From: an uncultured Acidimicrobiales bacterium
GTDB taxonomy: Bacteria > Actinomycetota > Acidimicrobiia > Acidimicrobiales > SHLQ01
Length of the DNA: 59,382 nt
Assembly (NCBI GenBank): GCA_938023735.1
Contig: CALJDK010000125.1
Span: forward strand, 1-59,382
Reading direction: 5' to 3'
The position numbers and the translations under genes were made by a program. Within the stretch, counting starts at the first letter, position 1. Every line of letters begins with the position of its first letter. Below, in pieces: positions 34,503 to 43,013 of this stretch. Below the pieces are notes generated by a model. That model ran no database searches and had not been told where the DNA came from. It saw only the letters and a program-made list of their open reading frames with translations.

Positions 34503-35600
34503 ATGATGCACATGCATGTTCTTGTGATGGGTGGTTCGCTCTTCAACGGAAGGTCGCTGGTGCACCGCTTGGTCGCCGATGGCCATCAGGTGACCATCAG
34601 CAATCGAGGCCGTACCCAGGCCGACCTGCCCGAAAGTGTCGATCGGATCATCGCCGACCGCACCGACCACGATGCCACCCGTGCTGCCCTCGGCGGCCGC
34701 CAGTTCGACGCCGTTGTCGATATGAGCGGATACCACCCCGAAGACGTCGAGTTGATGATCGAGATATTCACCGGCAACGTCGGTCACTACATCTTCGTGA
34801 GCTCGACCACCATCTACAGCAGCGGCAAGGCCGGCACCTACGACGAGTCTGATCCGGTCGATCGCAGCGCCGACCAAAACGAATATGCACTCCACAAGAT
34901 CTTGGCCGAGGACATCCTGTTCGAGGCCCATCGCAACGACGGGTTTCCCGCAAGCGTTGCGGCGCTCAGCATGGTGTTGGGGCCGCATAACGCGATCCCG
35001 TCGCGCGAACAGCGCATGTTTGCCCGCATGCGCGATGGCCGACCGATTCTTGTGCCGGGCGATGGATCGACCAAGGGGCTCGTCGGGTTCATCGAAGATC
35101 AATCGATGGCGATCTCGGCCATGTTGGGGGTCGAAGCCACCTTCGGAAAACGGTTCAACGTGACCGGCGATGACCCTCACACCGATCTTCGGTACATGCA
35201 GGCATGCGCCGCACTGGCGGGCGCATCGCCCGAATTTCACGAAGTTCCGTCGTCGTTGATGGATGACCTTTGGGACGCCAAGGTCTCGGTGGCCGCCGAT
35301 AAAGGGCCAAGGGTTGGCCTGCAAATTCGACCAACCGAAGCGGCCCTCGAACGGGTACTCCCGCACCTCGCCAAATTTCAGATCGCCACGCTCGTGCAGC
35401 GACTACAGCCCAACCTTCATCGGTGGGATCATCACACCGTGTTTGGCGTCGACGCGCTGAAAGAGGCCACTGGCTGGGCTCCTGCCCATACGTTCGAGCA
35501 GGCGATGGAGGAAACCTACAACTGGTGGATCAACACGCCAGCCGTTCACGACATCGAGCATGACTTCGCGTGGGAAGACGAAATCCTCGGCCTGTTGTAG
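34503..35600 (+). CDS. NAD-dependent epimerase/dehydratase family protein
   Basis: This 365-residue extended short-chain dehydrogenase has an N-terminal Rossmann glycine loop VLVMGGSLFNGRSLV and a region VDMSGYHPEDVE where a nucleotide sits. The central segment YIFVSSTTIYSS and the later NEYALHKILAED (Lys of a YxxxK-like pair) match the active site. It may act on a nucleotide sugar. The start offers ATG at 34503 or 34506 and 34512; which is used is not clear. It shares a divergent intergenic region of 48 bases with the kinase-like gene. Confidence 0.83.
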   Translation: MMHMHVLVMGGSLFNGRSLVHRLVADGHQVTISNRGRTQADLPESVDRIIADRTDHDATRAALGGRQFDAVVDMSGYHPEDVELMIEIFTGNVGHYIFVSSTTIYSSGKAGTYDESDPVDRSADQNEYALHKILAEDILFEAHRNDGFPASVAALSMVLGPHNAIPSREQRMFARMRDGRPILVPGDGSTKGLVGFIEDQSMAISAMLGVEATFGKRFNVTGDDPHTDLRYMQACAALAGASPEFHEVPSSLMDDLWDAKVSVAADKGPRVGLQIRPTEAALERVLPHLAKFQIATLVQRLQPNLHRWDHHTVFGVDALKEATGWAPAHTFEQAMEETYNWWINTPAVHDIEHDFAWEDEILGLL

Positions 35601-35621
35601 CGCTTCCTGATGGGCTGGCCT

Positions 35622-36473
35622 CTAGGGATTGCCCTTCACGCTGTCGGGCCGAGGGTCGGGCTTCACCGGCTTGCCGTCGGCGCCAACCGCCATGAAGTTG
35701 GCCCGCCATTCATCGGTGCCCCAGGTGACCGGGGCCTGCACGGTGGTGCGAGGGACGAAAGCTTGTTCGAGGACGTCGAGAGCGAGTGATGCGATATCGG
35801 CCTGCATCCCGGTATCGCCAGGTTTGCCGGCGGGATTGCCGAGTGGGAAGTCGACAAACACAAAGCGCGCCACCGACACCGTCTCGACGATGTCGCGAGC
35901 GCTGCCCACGATCACGGTGGCGATGCCGTTGGTTTCAAGATGGCGGGCGACCAAACTGATCGCCTGATGACATACCGGTCAAAGCGGAACGAGCACGACG
36001 ACATCGACGTCGTCCTCGCGGCACCAACCGAGCATACGTTCGGCGTCCTTCTGGGTTTTTCGTTGGCTATAGGCGGTAGGCAATCCGTAGAACCGCGGCG
36101 AGACCGAGTCGATTCGCCCGGCGTCAGCGAGCGCCTCGAGCGCGACGATGGGCAGATAGCTGCCGAGATCGTCGGTATGGGTGGCGTCGTGATCCCAGGA
36201 AAGGTCGTCGGTGAACATCCCGTCCGGTAGCGGCGAGGTATCCATCGCGAACGACCGCTTCGGAAGAACCGGTTCGCCATCGTCACCGAAGGGCGCCGAG
36301 GTTGTGACGATGCCGACACGACAGTCGCTGAGCGGTTTGGCGAGCGGCGTAAAGGGTGCATCGTCGTTGGCAGCCCAGAGGTACGGCTGGTCGTAGCCGA
36401 CGGCGGCGTAATAGTTGCGACTCTTGTCGATATAGCTCACATGGCGAGGATGGGCGTTCTGCGGATTCGACAT
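35622..36473 (-). CDS. GrdB-family selenoprotein (UGA at codon 165)
   Basis: Two adjacent open frames on the same strand and in the same reading frame are split only by a TGA at 35979-35981. Read through, they give a 283-residue protein of the glycine/sarcosine/betaine reductase selenoprotein B-like family. The UGA lies in LVPL-U-PVCHQ, a UxxC redox motif (Sec165, Cys168) at the place where family members have Sec or Cys. Sequence after the TGA (SLVARHLETNGIATVIVGSA, then FPLGNPAGKPGD) is well conserved in style and not decayed. A SECIS-like hairpin follows the UGA. Role: probably a thiol/selenol reductase or related redox enzyme; the substrate is unknown. SelA, SelB, SelC and SelD are not in this window, so insertion depends on genes elsewhere. 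Confidence 0.78.
35946..35964 (-). promoter_or_regulatory. Putative bacterial SECIS hairpin
   Basis: On the coding (-) strand the stem GGCGATC/GGTCGCC (7 pairs, one G-T wobble) holds the 5-base loop AGTTT. The stem begins 14 bases and the loop 21 bases after the UGA. Bacterial SECIS elements sit immediately downstream of the UGA with a small loop that has a G in its first two positions, and this hairpin satisfies both. It lies inside the coding sequence. Confidence 0.6.
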
Positions 36474-36519
36474 TCTCGAAACCCTACCGGCCGCGCTACG
36501 ACAGCTTCCAAAAAACGAA

Positions 36520-36547
36520 AGAGCGAGGGGCTTGAGCCCCCCGCTCT
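36520..36547 (-). terminator. Terminator of the 5'-nucleotidase gene
   Basis: A stem of AGAGCG/CGCTCT plus GGGGC/GCCCC with one mismatched pair between, loop TTGA. On the - strand it is followed by TTCGTTTTTT, a T-rich run, 24 bases after the stop at 36571. It resembles the MaoC terminator in its tail. Confidence 0.82.
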
Positions 36548-36570
36548 ATCGAGCTCGTTTTCAGCCGGTG

Positions 36571-38781
36571 TTACTCGGCTGCGGTGAAGTTTTGGGTGGA
36601 GTAGTCCTCGGGGTCAATCTTCGAGAGGACGCCTTCACGAGTGATCGACACGTAGTCGATGAAGCTCTGGGCGTACTCGATGAAGGTGTCGACAGCCCGA
36701 CCATCGGCGCTAACGGCACCGAAGGTGGTGTAGCCGTCCTGGCCGCTAGCGATGAAGCTGTTGGTGACCACGGTGTAGGTGGCCGACGGATCGAGTGGGG
36801 TCCACTCGGTGGCGTCACGGCCCTTCACTTCAAGGTTGGTGAATCGTTGCCCCTCGGCAGCCGAAAGGTCGACGTCCCAGCGGAGACCAGCGGCGTACGG
36901 GTACGCACCGGTTGAGCCGTCGGGGAGTAGAGCAAACGCTGCGGCCTCTTCAAGGACTGCGGCAATCTCGGCACCGGACATGGTCATGTTGACCATGGTG
37001 TTCGAGAACGGAAGCAGCTCGTAGGCGTCGGCGATGGTGAGCGGACCAGCAGGAATGTCGACCCGAACGCCACCAGCGTTCTGCAACGCAATGTCGGCCT
37101 CGAAGGAACGGGCAAGGAATCCGGCGGTCACCGCTTGCTGGATGTCGCCACCCATCTCGGCGGTGTCGGCGACGTCGCAGAGTGCGCTTCGACCCTGGCC
37201 AGGAATGCGCTCGAGGCAAAGATCCTCGGTTGCGGTTCCGATTTCGGTGTTGACCAGATCATCGATCTGGTCGGTGTAGAAGGCCAGGGTTGCCTCGGCG
37301 TCGGCATCGGGTTCGACGATGCTGAGCTCTGGGGTTGCGTCGATAAACGCCAAGACCTCGGCGAGTTCTTGACCCTCGAGCGCAACACGGTCGCCACCGT
37401 CGGCTGGTCGACGAAGGAACTCGTCGCCCAGGACCATATGTGGCGTGCCGTTGCAGTCGGTGACGTTGCCGTCGGCGTCCCAACCAATGTTGAGTTCGCC
37501 GACAACCGTTGCGTACTCCCAGGCCTGCACGACGCACACGTTGGAACCAGCAGGACCGGTTGCGACGGTGGGGTAGGGGCCGGCAGGGTTGAGGCCGAGC
37601 GGACCAAAGTCGCCAAGCAGGGAGTGCGAGTCGCCGCCGACGATGGCGTCGACGCCATCAACCTGGGCTGCGATGTCGAGGTCGTTGTCGTAACCGATGT
37701 GGGTGACAAGAACGATCTTGTCGATGCCATCGGTGGTGAGCTGATCGACATACTTCTGAGCGGTCTCGACTTCGTCGAGGAACTCGGTGGTGGGGAGGGG
37801 GCTCGAGGAGTTCTTGGTCTTGTTGGCAATATCGAGACCAACGAAGCCGACCTGATCGTCGCCGAATTCGCGGATTACGAACGGCTTGATGAACTGCTGG
37901 GGGTCGTCGCCGGGGAACAGCGGGGTTCCCTGAGCCGGCTTGACGTTTGCGCCCAGGATCGACGTTCGACATGCGGCCGAGTTGGGGTTGTAGATGCCAC
38001 CGATGTTGTTGAGGAACACCGCCAGGTTCTCGTCGCCATCGTCGAACTCGTGGTTGCCGAGTTCAAAGATGTCGAAGCAGATCTGGTTCATCATCGCTGC
38101 GTCGGCTTGGCCGCGGAAGAGGCTGTAGTAGAGCGTGCCGGTGATGGCGTCGCCAGCGTTGACCGTGACGACCGGAGTATCGCTGTTCAGCCGAAGTTCG
38201 TTGATCTTGGTGACGACCCGGGAGAAGCCGGCTACCTCGACGCGGGTTTCCTGACCGGCGAGTTCAAGGTCGCCAGAGTCGGACTCGAGGTGCGAGTGGG
38301 TGTCGTTGATGTGCAGCACCTTGAGCGAGAACTCGGTGTTTTCTGGTTCGAGGCTGCCTCCGCCTTCTTCGACATCGTCATCGATGATGAGCGCACGAGG
38401 GAACGGTGGCTTCACCAGGTCGGCGCCGGTGATGCGGCGGATCTTGAGACGAATGACTTCGTCTTCCTCGGGTTCGTTGTCGTCGATGATCTCGACGTTG
38501 TGCACGGCCGAGGTTTCGCCAGCCGGAATGACGACGATGGCGCGCTTTCCGACAAAGTCGACGCCGCGGGTGGCCTGCTGGCGCGAGGTCTTTGCTTGGA
38601 CGCGAATGGTGACATCGGAGTCGATGGCTTCGCTGAGCGTGAAGGTAAACGGCATAGCGCCGGCGCCCTCGTTGACGTCCTGACCCGAAACGGTGAGTGT
38701 CGGTAAGCTCGGTTGGGCGAGCGCCGCCGTGGGGGTAAGGAGCGCAGCAAGCAGCGCAAGGATGAGTAGGGGCTTTTTCAT
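36571..38781 (-). CDS. Secreted 5'-nucleotidase/UDP-sugar hydrolase with Calx-beta domain
   Basis: This 736-residue secreted protein has a signal peptide (1-23, LTPTAALAQ), a Calx-beta-like domain (30-150; PAGETSAVHNVEIIDDNEPEED), a metallophosphatase domain (165-460; VLHINDTHSHLE, NAGDAI, LGNHEFDDG, and a late VTHIGYDND and GGDSHS) and a 5'-nucleotidase C-terminal domain (530-720; LQNAGGVRVDIPAGPLTI, LPFSNTMVNMTMSGAEI). It should hydrolyse nucleotides outside the cell to nucleosides. The ATG at 38781 is preceded by GAGG; an upstream in-frame ATG lacks a ribosome binding site. Functionally it could supply nucleosides to the BMP-type importers, but it is 30 kb away. Confidence 0.9.
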   Translation of the reverse strand: MKKPLLILALLAALLTPTAALAQPSLPTLTVSGQDVNEGAGAMPFTFTLSEAIDSDVTIRVQAKTSRQQATRGVDFVGKRAIVVIPAGETSAVHNVEIIDDNEPEEDEVIRLKIRRITGADLVKPPFPRALIIDDDVEEGGGSLEPENTEFSLKVLHINDTHSHLESDSGDLELAGQETRVEVAGFSRVVTKINELRLNSDTPVVTVNAGDAITGTLYYSLFRGQADAAMMNQICFDIFELGNHEFDDGDENLAVFLNNIGGIYNPNSAACRTSILGANVKPAQGTPLFPGDDPQQFIKPFVIREFGDDQVGFVGLDIANKTKNSSSPLPTTEFLDEVETAQKYVDQLTTDGIDKIVLVTHIGYDNDLDIAAQVDGVDAIVGGDSHSLLGDFGPLGLNPAGPYPTVATGPAGSNVCVVQAWEYATVVGELNIGWDADGNVTDCNGTPHMVLGDEFLRRPADGGDRVALEGQELAEVLAFIDATPELSIVEPDADAEATLAFYTDQIDDLVNTEIGTATEDLCLERIPGQGRSALCDVADTAEMGGDIQQAVTAGFLARSFEADIALQNAGGVRVDIPAGPLTIADAYELLPFSNTMVNMTMSGAEIAAVLEEAAAFALLPDGSTGAYPYAAGLRWDVDLSAAEGQRFTNLEVKGRDATEWTPLDPSATYTVVTNSFIASGQDGYTTFGAVSADGRAVDTFIEYAQSFIDYVSITREGVLSKIDPEDYSTQNFTAAE

Positions 38782-38867
38782 GATGACCTCGAAGGGGCGG
38801 AAAAGCATCGAAAGGGATGCAGGCTGGGGGAGTTCAAGAACAAGCTAGTCGCGCCTCATGAGGTGTC

Positions 38868-38891
38868 AAGCGGGCCACGGAGGGCCCGCTT
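38868..38891 (-). terminator. Probable terminator of CoA-transferase gene
   Basis: A 9-base perfect stem AAGCGGGCC/GGCCCGCTT with a 6-base loop, 12 bases after the CaiB stop on the - strand. The T-run afterwards is weak, so termination may be partial or only in one direction. Confidence 0.5.
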
Positions 38892-38902
38892 TGTCGAGCG
38901 TT

Positions 38903-40156
38903 CTAGATCGAACCGCTCCTGCGTAGCTCTTCGATCTGGCTGGCATCGAGCCCCAGCGTTTCGGAAAGAACCTCGGTTGTGTGCTGGCCGAGAAGCGGCG
39001 GAGCCGTGGTGTAAGAGAGCGGCGTTTCCGAATACTTGATGGGGTTGGCCACACCCGGAGCGGATCCGGCGCTGGCGTGCGGAAGGTCGATACGCATCTT
39101 GCGATGCTGGATCTGCGGCTCGGCGAAAGCTTCTTCAATCGTGTTGACCGATGTCGCGGGAACCCCGGCGGAGGTGAGGGTCGAAATCCAGTGTGCCTTG
39201 GACGACTTGATCAGCTCGATCTGAAGTTCGGCTGCAAGGATCGCCCGGTTCTGGTTGCGGTCGGGGTTGGTGAGGAACCGTGGATCATTGGCCATCTCGT
39301 GGCGATCGAGCGCTTCGCAGAGGTTGCGGAACTGTCCGTCGTTTCCGCAGGCGATGATGAACGGCCCGTCGGCGGCCTCGAACACCTGATACGGAGCGAG
39401 GCTCGCGTGCCAAGTTCCGGTGCGGCCGGGGGTGACACCTCCAACCAAGTACCAAAGCGCGGTGTTGGCCAGCATCGCGGTCTGTGAGTCGAGGAGCGCG
39501 ACATCGATGTGCTGCCCCTGGCCGGTTGCACCGCGATGAATGAGCGCGCCGAGTACGCCGACCGTTGTGTACATGCCGGTGGCCAGGTCGGCGACCGCGA
39601 CGCCAGCCCTGGTGGGTCCGGCGCCCGGTTCGCCATCGGCGGGTCCGGTGACGCTCATGAATCCGCTCAGGGCCTGTGCGAGGTAGTCGTAGCCGGGTTG
39701 GTGAGCCATGGGTCCGGTCTGTCCGAATCCGGTTACCGACGCCATGACGATTCCCGGATTCACTGCCCGGAGGTCGTCGAACCCAAGGCCCTTCGCGGCC
39801 ATCGTTCCGACCTTGAAATTCTCGACCACCACATCGCTGACCGCGGCGAGGTCGAGAATGATCTGTCGGCCTTCGTCGCTGCCGATGTCGACGGTGACCG
39901 ACTTCTTTCCCCGGTTCGCCGACAGGTAATACGACGACTCGGCGGTGGGTTGGCCGTTGGTGTCTTGCAGCCATGGCGGACCCCATTGGCGGGTGTCATC
40001 GCCGGTGCCCGGCCGCTCGATCTTGATGACTTCGGCACCCAGATCTCCCAGAAGTTGAGTGCACCAGGGCCCGGCCAGGATTCGGCTCAGATCGAGTACT
40101 CGAACTCGGGCTAGCGGGAGCTGGGGATTCGCCGCGGACTCTTCGGTGGAACTCAT
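38903..40156 (-). CDS. CaiB/BaiF family (class III) CoA-transferase
   Basis: This 417-residue protein has the family opening RVLDLSRILAGPWCTQLLGDLGAEVIKIERPG, the central GFGQTGPMAHQPGYDYLAQALSG (where the catalytic Asp is expected) and GVAVADLATGMYTTVGVLGALIHR. Class III enzymes move CoA between carboxylic acids and work as intertwined dimers. Length is normal. It is divergent from the metalloprotease gene at 40283. No neighbouring gene defines its acid substrates. Confidence 0.93.
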   Translation of the reverse strand: MSSTEESAANPQLPLARVRVLDLSRILAGPWCTQLLGDLGAEVIKIERPGTGDDTRQWGPPWLQDTNGQPTAESSYYLSANRGKKSVTVDIGSDEGRQIILDLAAVSDVVVENFKVGTMAAKGLGFDDLRAVNPGIVMASVTGFGQTGPMAHQPGYDYLAQALSGFMSVTGPADGEPGAGPTRAGVAVADLATGMYTTVGVLGALIHRGATGQGQHIDVALLDSQTAMLANTALWYLVGGVTPGRTGTWHASLAPYQVFEAADGPFIIACGNDGQFRNLCEALDRHEMANDPRFLTNPDRNQNRAILAAELQIELIKSSKAHWISTLTSAGVPATSVNTIEEAFAEPQIQHRKMRIDLPHASAGSAPGVANPIKYSETPLSYTTAPPLLGQHTTEVLSETLGLDASQIEELRRSGSI

Positions 40157-40282
40157 GGGGAGACTCTATGGCACTCGGTGGCAGCACTCGACGACAGCGC
40201 TCACGGCAGCATCCGACGGCAGAGCCGAACGGCCCATGGGAGATGTCTCAAGCCGGTTCGTGTGAGTTCCGATCCTGTGACC

Positions 40283-41776
40283 ATGACGAAGACTTCACGT
40301 TTCGGACTGGCGGTTCTGGGCTTGCTGCTTTTTGCTGTTGGGTTCGGCTTCCAATCACCCGCGGTTTCCGGCCAAGGTGCCGCTGGCTTGGGCATTGTTG
40401 ACCAGACCTATGTCGAGACTACCGACGGTTCGGTGTGGACCGTGACCACCTTTGATGGCCCGGTCGATCCGCGAGGCGGCAACCAGGCGGCGATTGAAGG
40501 CGGGCTTACGTCGGATGGTATCCGGCTCGAGGTGTCGGGCTGGCCACAGTTGTTTGTCGAAGGTCGCTATCAGGTTCGTGTCGGCGCGATCGCCCACCCC
40601 GAGGTGGGGGTTCCGGCCTTGATCGCTGCGGCTCCGGTTCAGGAAGGCCAAGGTGGTGGCGATCAGGATCCGGGTTACGCACCGGGCCGGGCCAGGTGGG
40701 CCCATGGGTCCGACCTGCGTTGGCAGGCCAACACAGCGTCGTTTCCCAGCAGCTCTGGGTTGACGACGCAGGGCATCATCAACGCCATCGATAACGGCAT
40801 CGACGCCTGGATGACCTCGGCTGGCCCAGTGACGCTTTCGAGCTCATACGGGGGCGTTACTCCAGTGGCCACCAACGATTTCGACGGGGTGAACGCCATC
40901 TATTGGGCCGACACCACATCGGACGAGCGCTACCTGGCTCGTACCTACCTGTGGTTCACCGATCCTGACGGCAACGCCGAAACGCCGGGCGATGCTCTCG
41001 AGTTCGATATCAAGTTCAACAACGACTACGCCTGGGCCTTATCGGCCACGACGGGCCGCTTCGATATCGAGTCGGTCACGCTGCACGAAGCTGGCCACGC
41101 GGTAGGCCTCGGCCATGTCGATAGTCGCGAAAATTCGATGTTCCCGTCGCTGGTAATGGGCTCGAGCAAGCGAACTCTCGGCCGCGGCGACATCGAAGGC
41201 ATGCAGGCCCTCTATGGCGATGCCAGTGTTGTGGTGAACCAGCCAACGGTTCAGTGCAAGGGCAAACCGGCCACGATCGTCGGCAGCGACTTCGCCGACA
41301 CCCTCAACGGCACCAGTGGCAACGACGTCATCTGGGCTGGCGGTGGCGACGACACCATCAACGGTGGTGGCGGCGACGACATCATCTGTGGTGGTAGCGG
41401 CAACGACACCATCGATGCCGGCGCCGGAAACGACAAGGTGTTTGCTGGCAAAGGCAACGACACCGTCGTAGGTGGCGGCGGTAAGGATCTTCTCGTCGGT
41501 GAAGCTGGCCACGACGTTTTGCGCGGCGGACCAAAGCGCGACGTCCTGAAGGGCGGTGGCGGAAACGACCGACTGTACGGCGAAGCCGGCCGAGACAAGC
41601 TGCTCGGTCATGGCGGTGCCGACCTCCTCGATGGCGGAAAGAACACCGACAAGCTGATCGGCGGCAACGGCCGCGATGTCATAAGCACCACCAATGGCGA
41701 TACCGGTAGCGCAGGTAAGGGCGTCGATCGCTGTACCAGCGCCGGAACTATCTCTGCCTGCGAAAAGCGGATCTAA
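40283..41776 (+). CDS. Secreted matrixin-like metalloprotease with RTX repeats
   Basis: This 497-residue protein has a signal peptide of about 31 residues (cleaved near AVSGQ), a zinc metalloprotease domain in 130-330 with HEAGHAVGLGH (near 268-278) and SMFPSLVMG (Met-turn candidate), then a long run of RTX-like calcium-binding repeats in 345-475 (GGGDDTINGGGGDD, GGSGNDTIDAGAGND and so on). It should be an exported protease whose C-terminal repeats bind calcium. ATG 40283 opens the signal peptide; the upstream frame has no homology. It is followed by five bases and then the membrane protein at 41782, so the two are likely an operon. Confidence 0.87.
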   Translation: MTKTSRFGLAVLGLLLFAVGFGFQSPAVSGQGAAGLGIVDQTYVETTDGSVWTVTTFDGPVDPRGGNQAAIEGGLTSDGIRLEVSGWPQLFVEGRYQVRVGAIAHPEVGVPALIAAAPVQEGQGGGDQDPGYAPGRARWAHGSDLRWQANTASFPSSSGLTTQGIINAIDNGIDAWMTSAGPVTLSSSYGGVTPVATNDFDGVNAIYWADTTSDERYLARTYLWFTDPDGNAETPGDALEFDIKFNNDYAWALSATTGRFDIESVTLHEAGHAVGLGHVDSRENSMFPSLVMGSSKRTLGRGDIEGMQALYGDASVVVNQPTVQCKGKPATIVGSDFADTLNGTSGNDVIWAGGGDDTINGGGGDDIICGGSGNDTIDAGAGNDKVFAGKGNDTVVGGGGKDLLVGEAGHDVLRGGPKRDVLKGGGGNDRLYGEAGRDKLLGHGGADLLDGGKNTDKLIGGNGRDVISTTNGDTGSAGKGVDRCTSAGTISACEKRI

Positions 41777-41781
41777 ACATC

Positions 41782-42951
41782 ATGACCAACTCGTCGAATC
41801 GTTCTGATACCTCCAGCTTGGAGTCGCTGCACGACAGTCCGGGGTTGATCCTTGGGGTCGATGGGCGCCCGTGGGGGAGCCGCGCCGTGCTTTCACGCGC
41901 TGTGGGAGACGAGGATCTCGATGGCATCATCGACAGCTTCGAAGTATCGGACGATTCGGGGTTGTGGGATCGGCTCAAAGATCTGGTTGTCCGGGTTGAG
42001 GAAGCCTACGGCCGGGTGCCGATGACGGTGCGAATCGCTGCGCTTCCCGACCGGTCACATAGTTACGAGCTCGAGAAGCTGCGTCGCCACTTGGCCACGG
42101 GATCCACCGTCGACGTTGTTGCGGTTGATGCCAGCTACACCCGTCGGCCGCGGGCCAATGACTCGGCGAAGATAAAGCTGAAATCCGAGAAGGTATCGGC
42201 GATGCTTGCGGTTGGCGTTGTTCGTCTTCGCGAACCCGGCGACACCGTGGAGATCGGCGATCAGCAGCTCACCGACTTGGCCGAAGGTGTCTCTTCATCT
42301 GACCGATCTGATGCCTCTGATTCGACTGATGTAGCTGATGCTCCGGTCGATCTTCGTCCCGAGGCGGCGAACGCTGAGCTTGGTCGCGAACCTGCGACCT
42401 CGGCATCGAAGCCGTTGCTGGTTGCGGTTTCTGCAGGAGTGATGGCGGTTCTGGCCGTCACCGGAGTCCTGGGCTATCGCTCGTCACAAGAGCCAGAGCC
42501 GGTTCCGTCGACCACCACCGTTGTCGCTGAGATCGAATCCACCCCAAACACCACAGTCTCTCCAGCAGTCTCTCCAACCACGGTCCCCCCGACCACAATT
42601 CCCCCACCGACCGAGCCCGTCGAACCGGACGTGCCGGCCAACGGTGGTCCGATCGACCTCGGGTTCCTCAATGACGAGCCTGTCCCGACGGACACAACCG
42701 TTCCGGTTGAACCTTCCGAACCAGAAACGCCTGCCAATGGCGGTCCGATCGATCTTGGTTTCTTAAACGACGAACCGACACCCGCAACCACCAGCCCTGC
42801 AAACACCGGCCCCGCAAACACTGTTCCCGCGAACACAGTGCCCGAAGCCGCTGCCGACCCAGAAAACGGTGGCCCCATCGATCTTGGGTTCCTCGACGAA
42901 GAGCCAGATGCCGGGGCCATCGACCTGAGCTTCCTGCCTCCGGCCGAATAG
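41782..42951 (+). CDS. Membrane protein with repeat-bearing Thr/Pro-rich tail, function unknown
   Basis: This 389-residue protein is not recognised. Residues 1-170 are a soluble, strand-rich domain (LILGVDGRPWGSRAVLSRAV, VPMTVRIAALPDRSHSYELEKLRRH). An acidic Ser/Asp linker follows (180-210), one transmembrane helix (211-233), and a Thr/Pro-rich tail to the end. In the tail, NGGPIDLGFLNDEP appears twice, then GGPIDLGFLDEEP, and finally GAIDLSFLPPAE: four copies of an IDLxFL motif. By charge, the N-terminal domain is cytoplasmic and the tail outside. It starts 5 bases after the RTX protease and may help in its export or display; that is a guess. Confidence 0.7.
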   Translation: MTNSSNRSDTSSLESLHDSPGLILGVDGRPWGSRAVLSRAVGDEDLDGIIDSFEVSDDSGLWDRLKDLVVRVEEAYGRVPMTVRIAALPDRSHSYELEKLRRHLATGSTVDVVAVDASYTRRPRANDSAKIKLKSEKVSAMLAVGVVRLREPGDTVEIGDQQLTDLAEGVSSSDRSDASDSTDVADAPVDLRPEAANAELGREPATSASKPLLVAVSAGVMAVLAVTGVLGYRSSQEPEPVPSTTTVVAEIESTPNTTVSPAVSPTTVPPTTIPPPTEPVEPDVPANGGPIDLGFLNDEPVPTDTTVPVEPSEPETPANGGPIDLGFLNDEPTPATTSPANTGPANTVPANTVPEAAADPENGGPIDLGFLDEEPDAGAIDLSFLPPAE

Positions 42952-43013
42952 GTACGAGGGTCTCGGTCTCTCTGTCTAGCTCTGCCCAGTTCTGCCTTGG
43001 TCAACGCCGGGCT

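Noticed and set aside
35979-36473. Nonsense-mutated pseudogene instead of a selenoprotein
   Set aside because: The frame stays open and family-like for 118 codons after the TGA, the TGA falls on the redox position, and a SECIS-like hairpin follows; decay would be expected to be less specific.
37135-38706. A 523-codon + strand frame opposite the 5'-nucleotidase
   Set aside because: Low-complexity Val/Asp/Gly sequence, no start signal, and the other strand has clear domains and a signal peptide.
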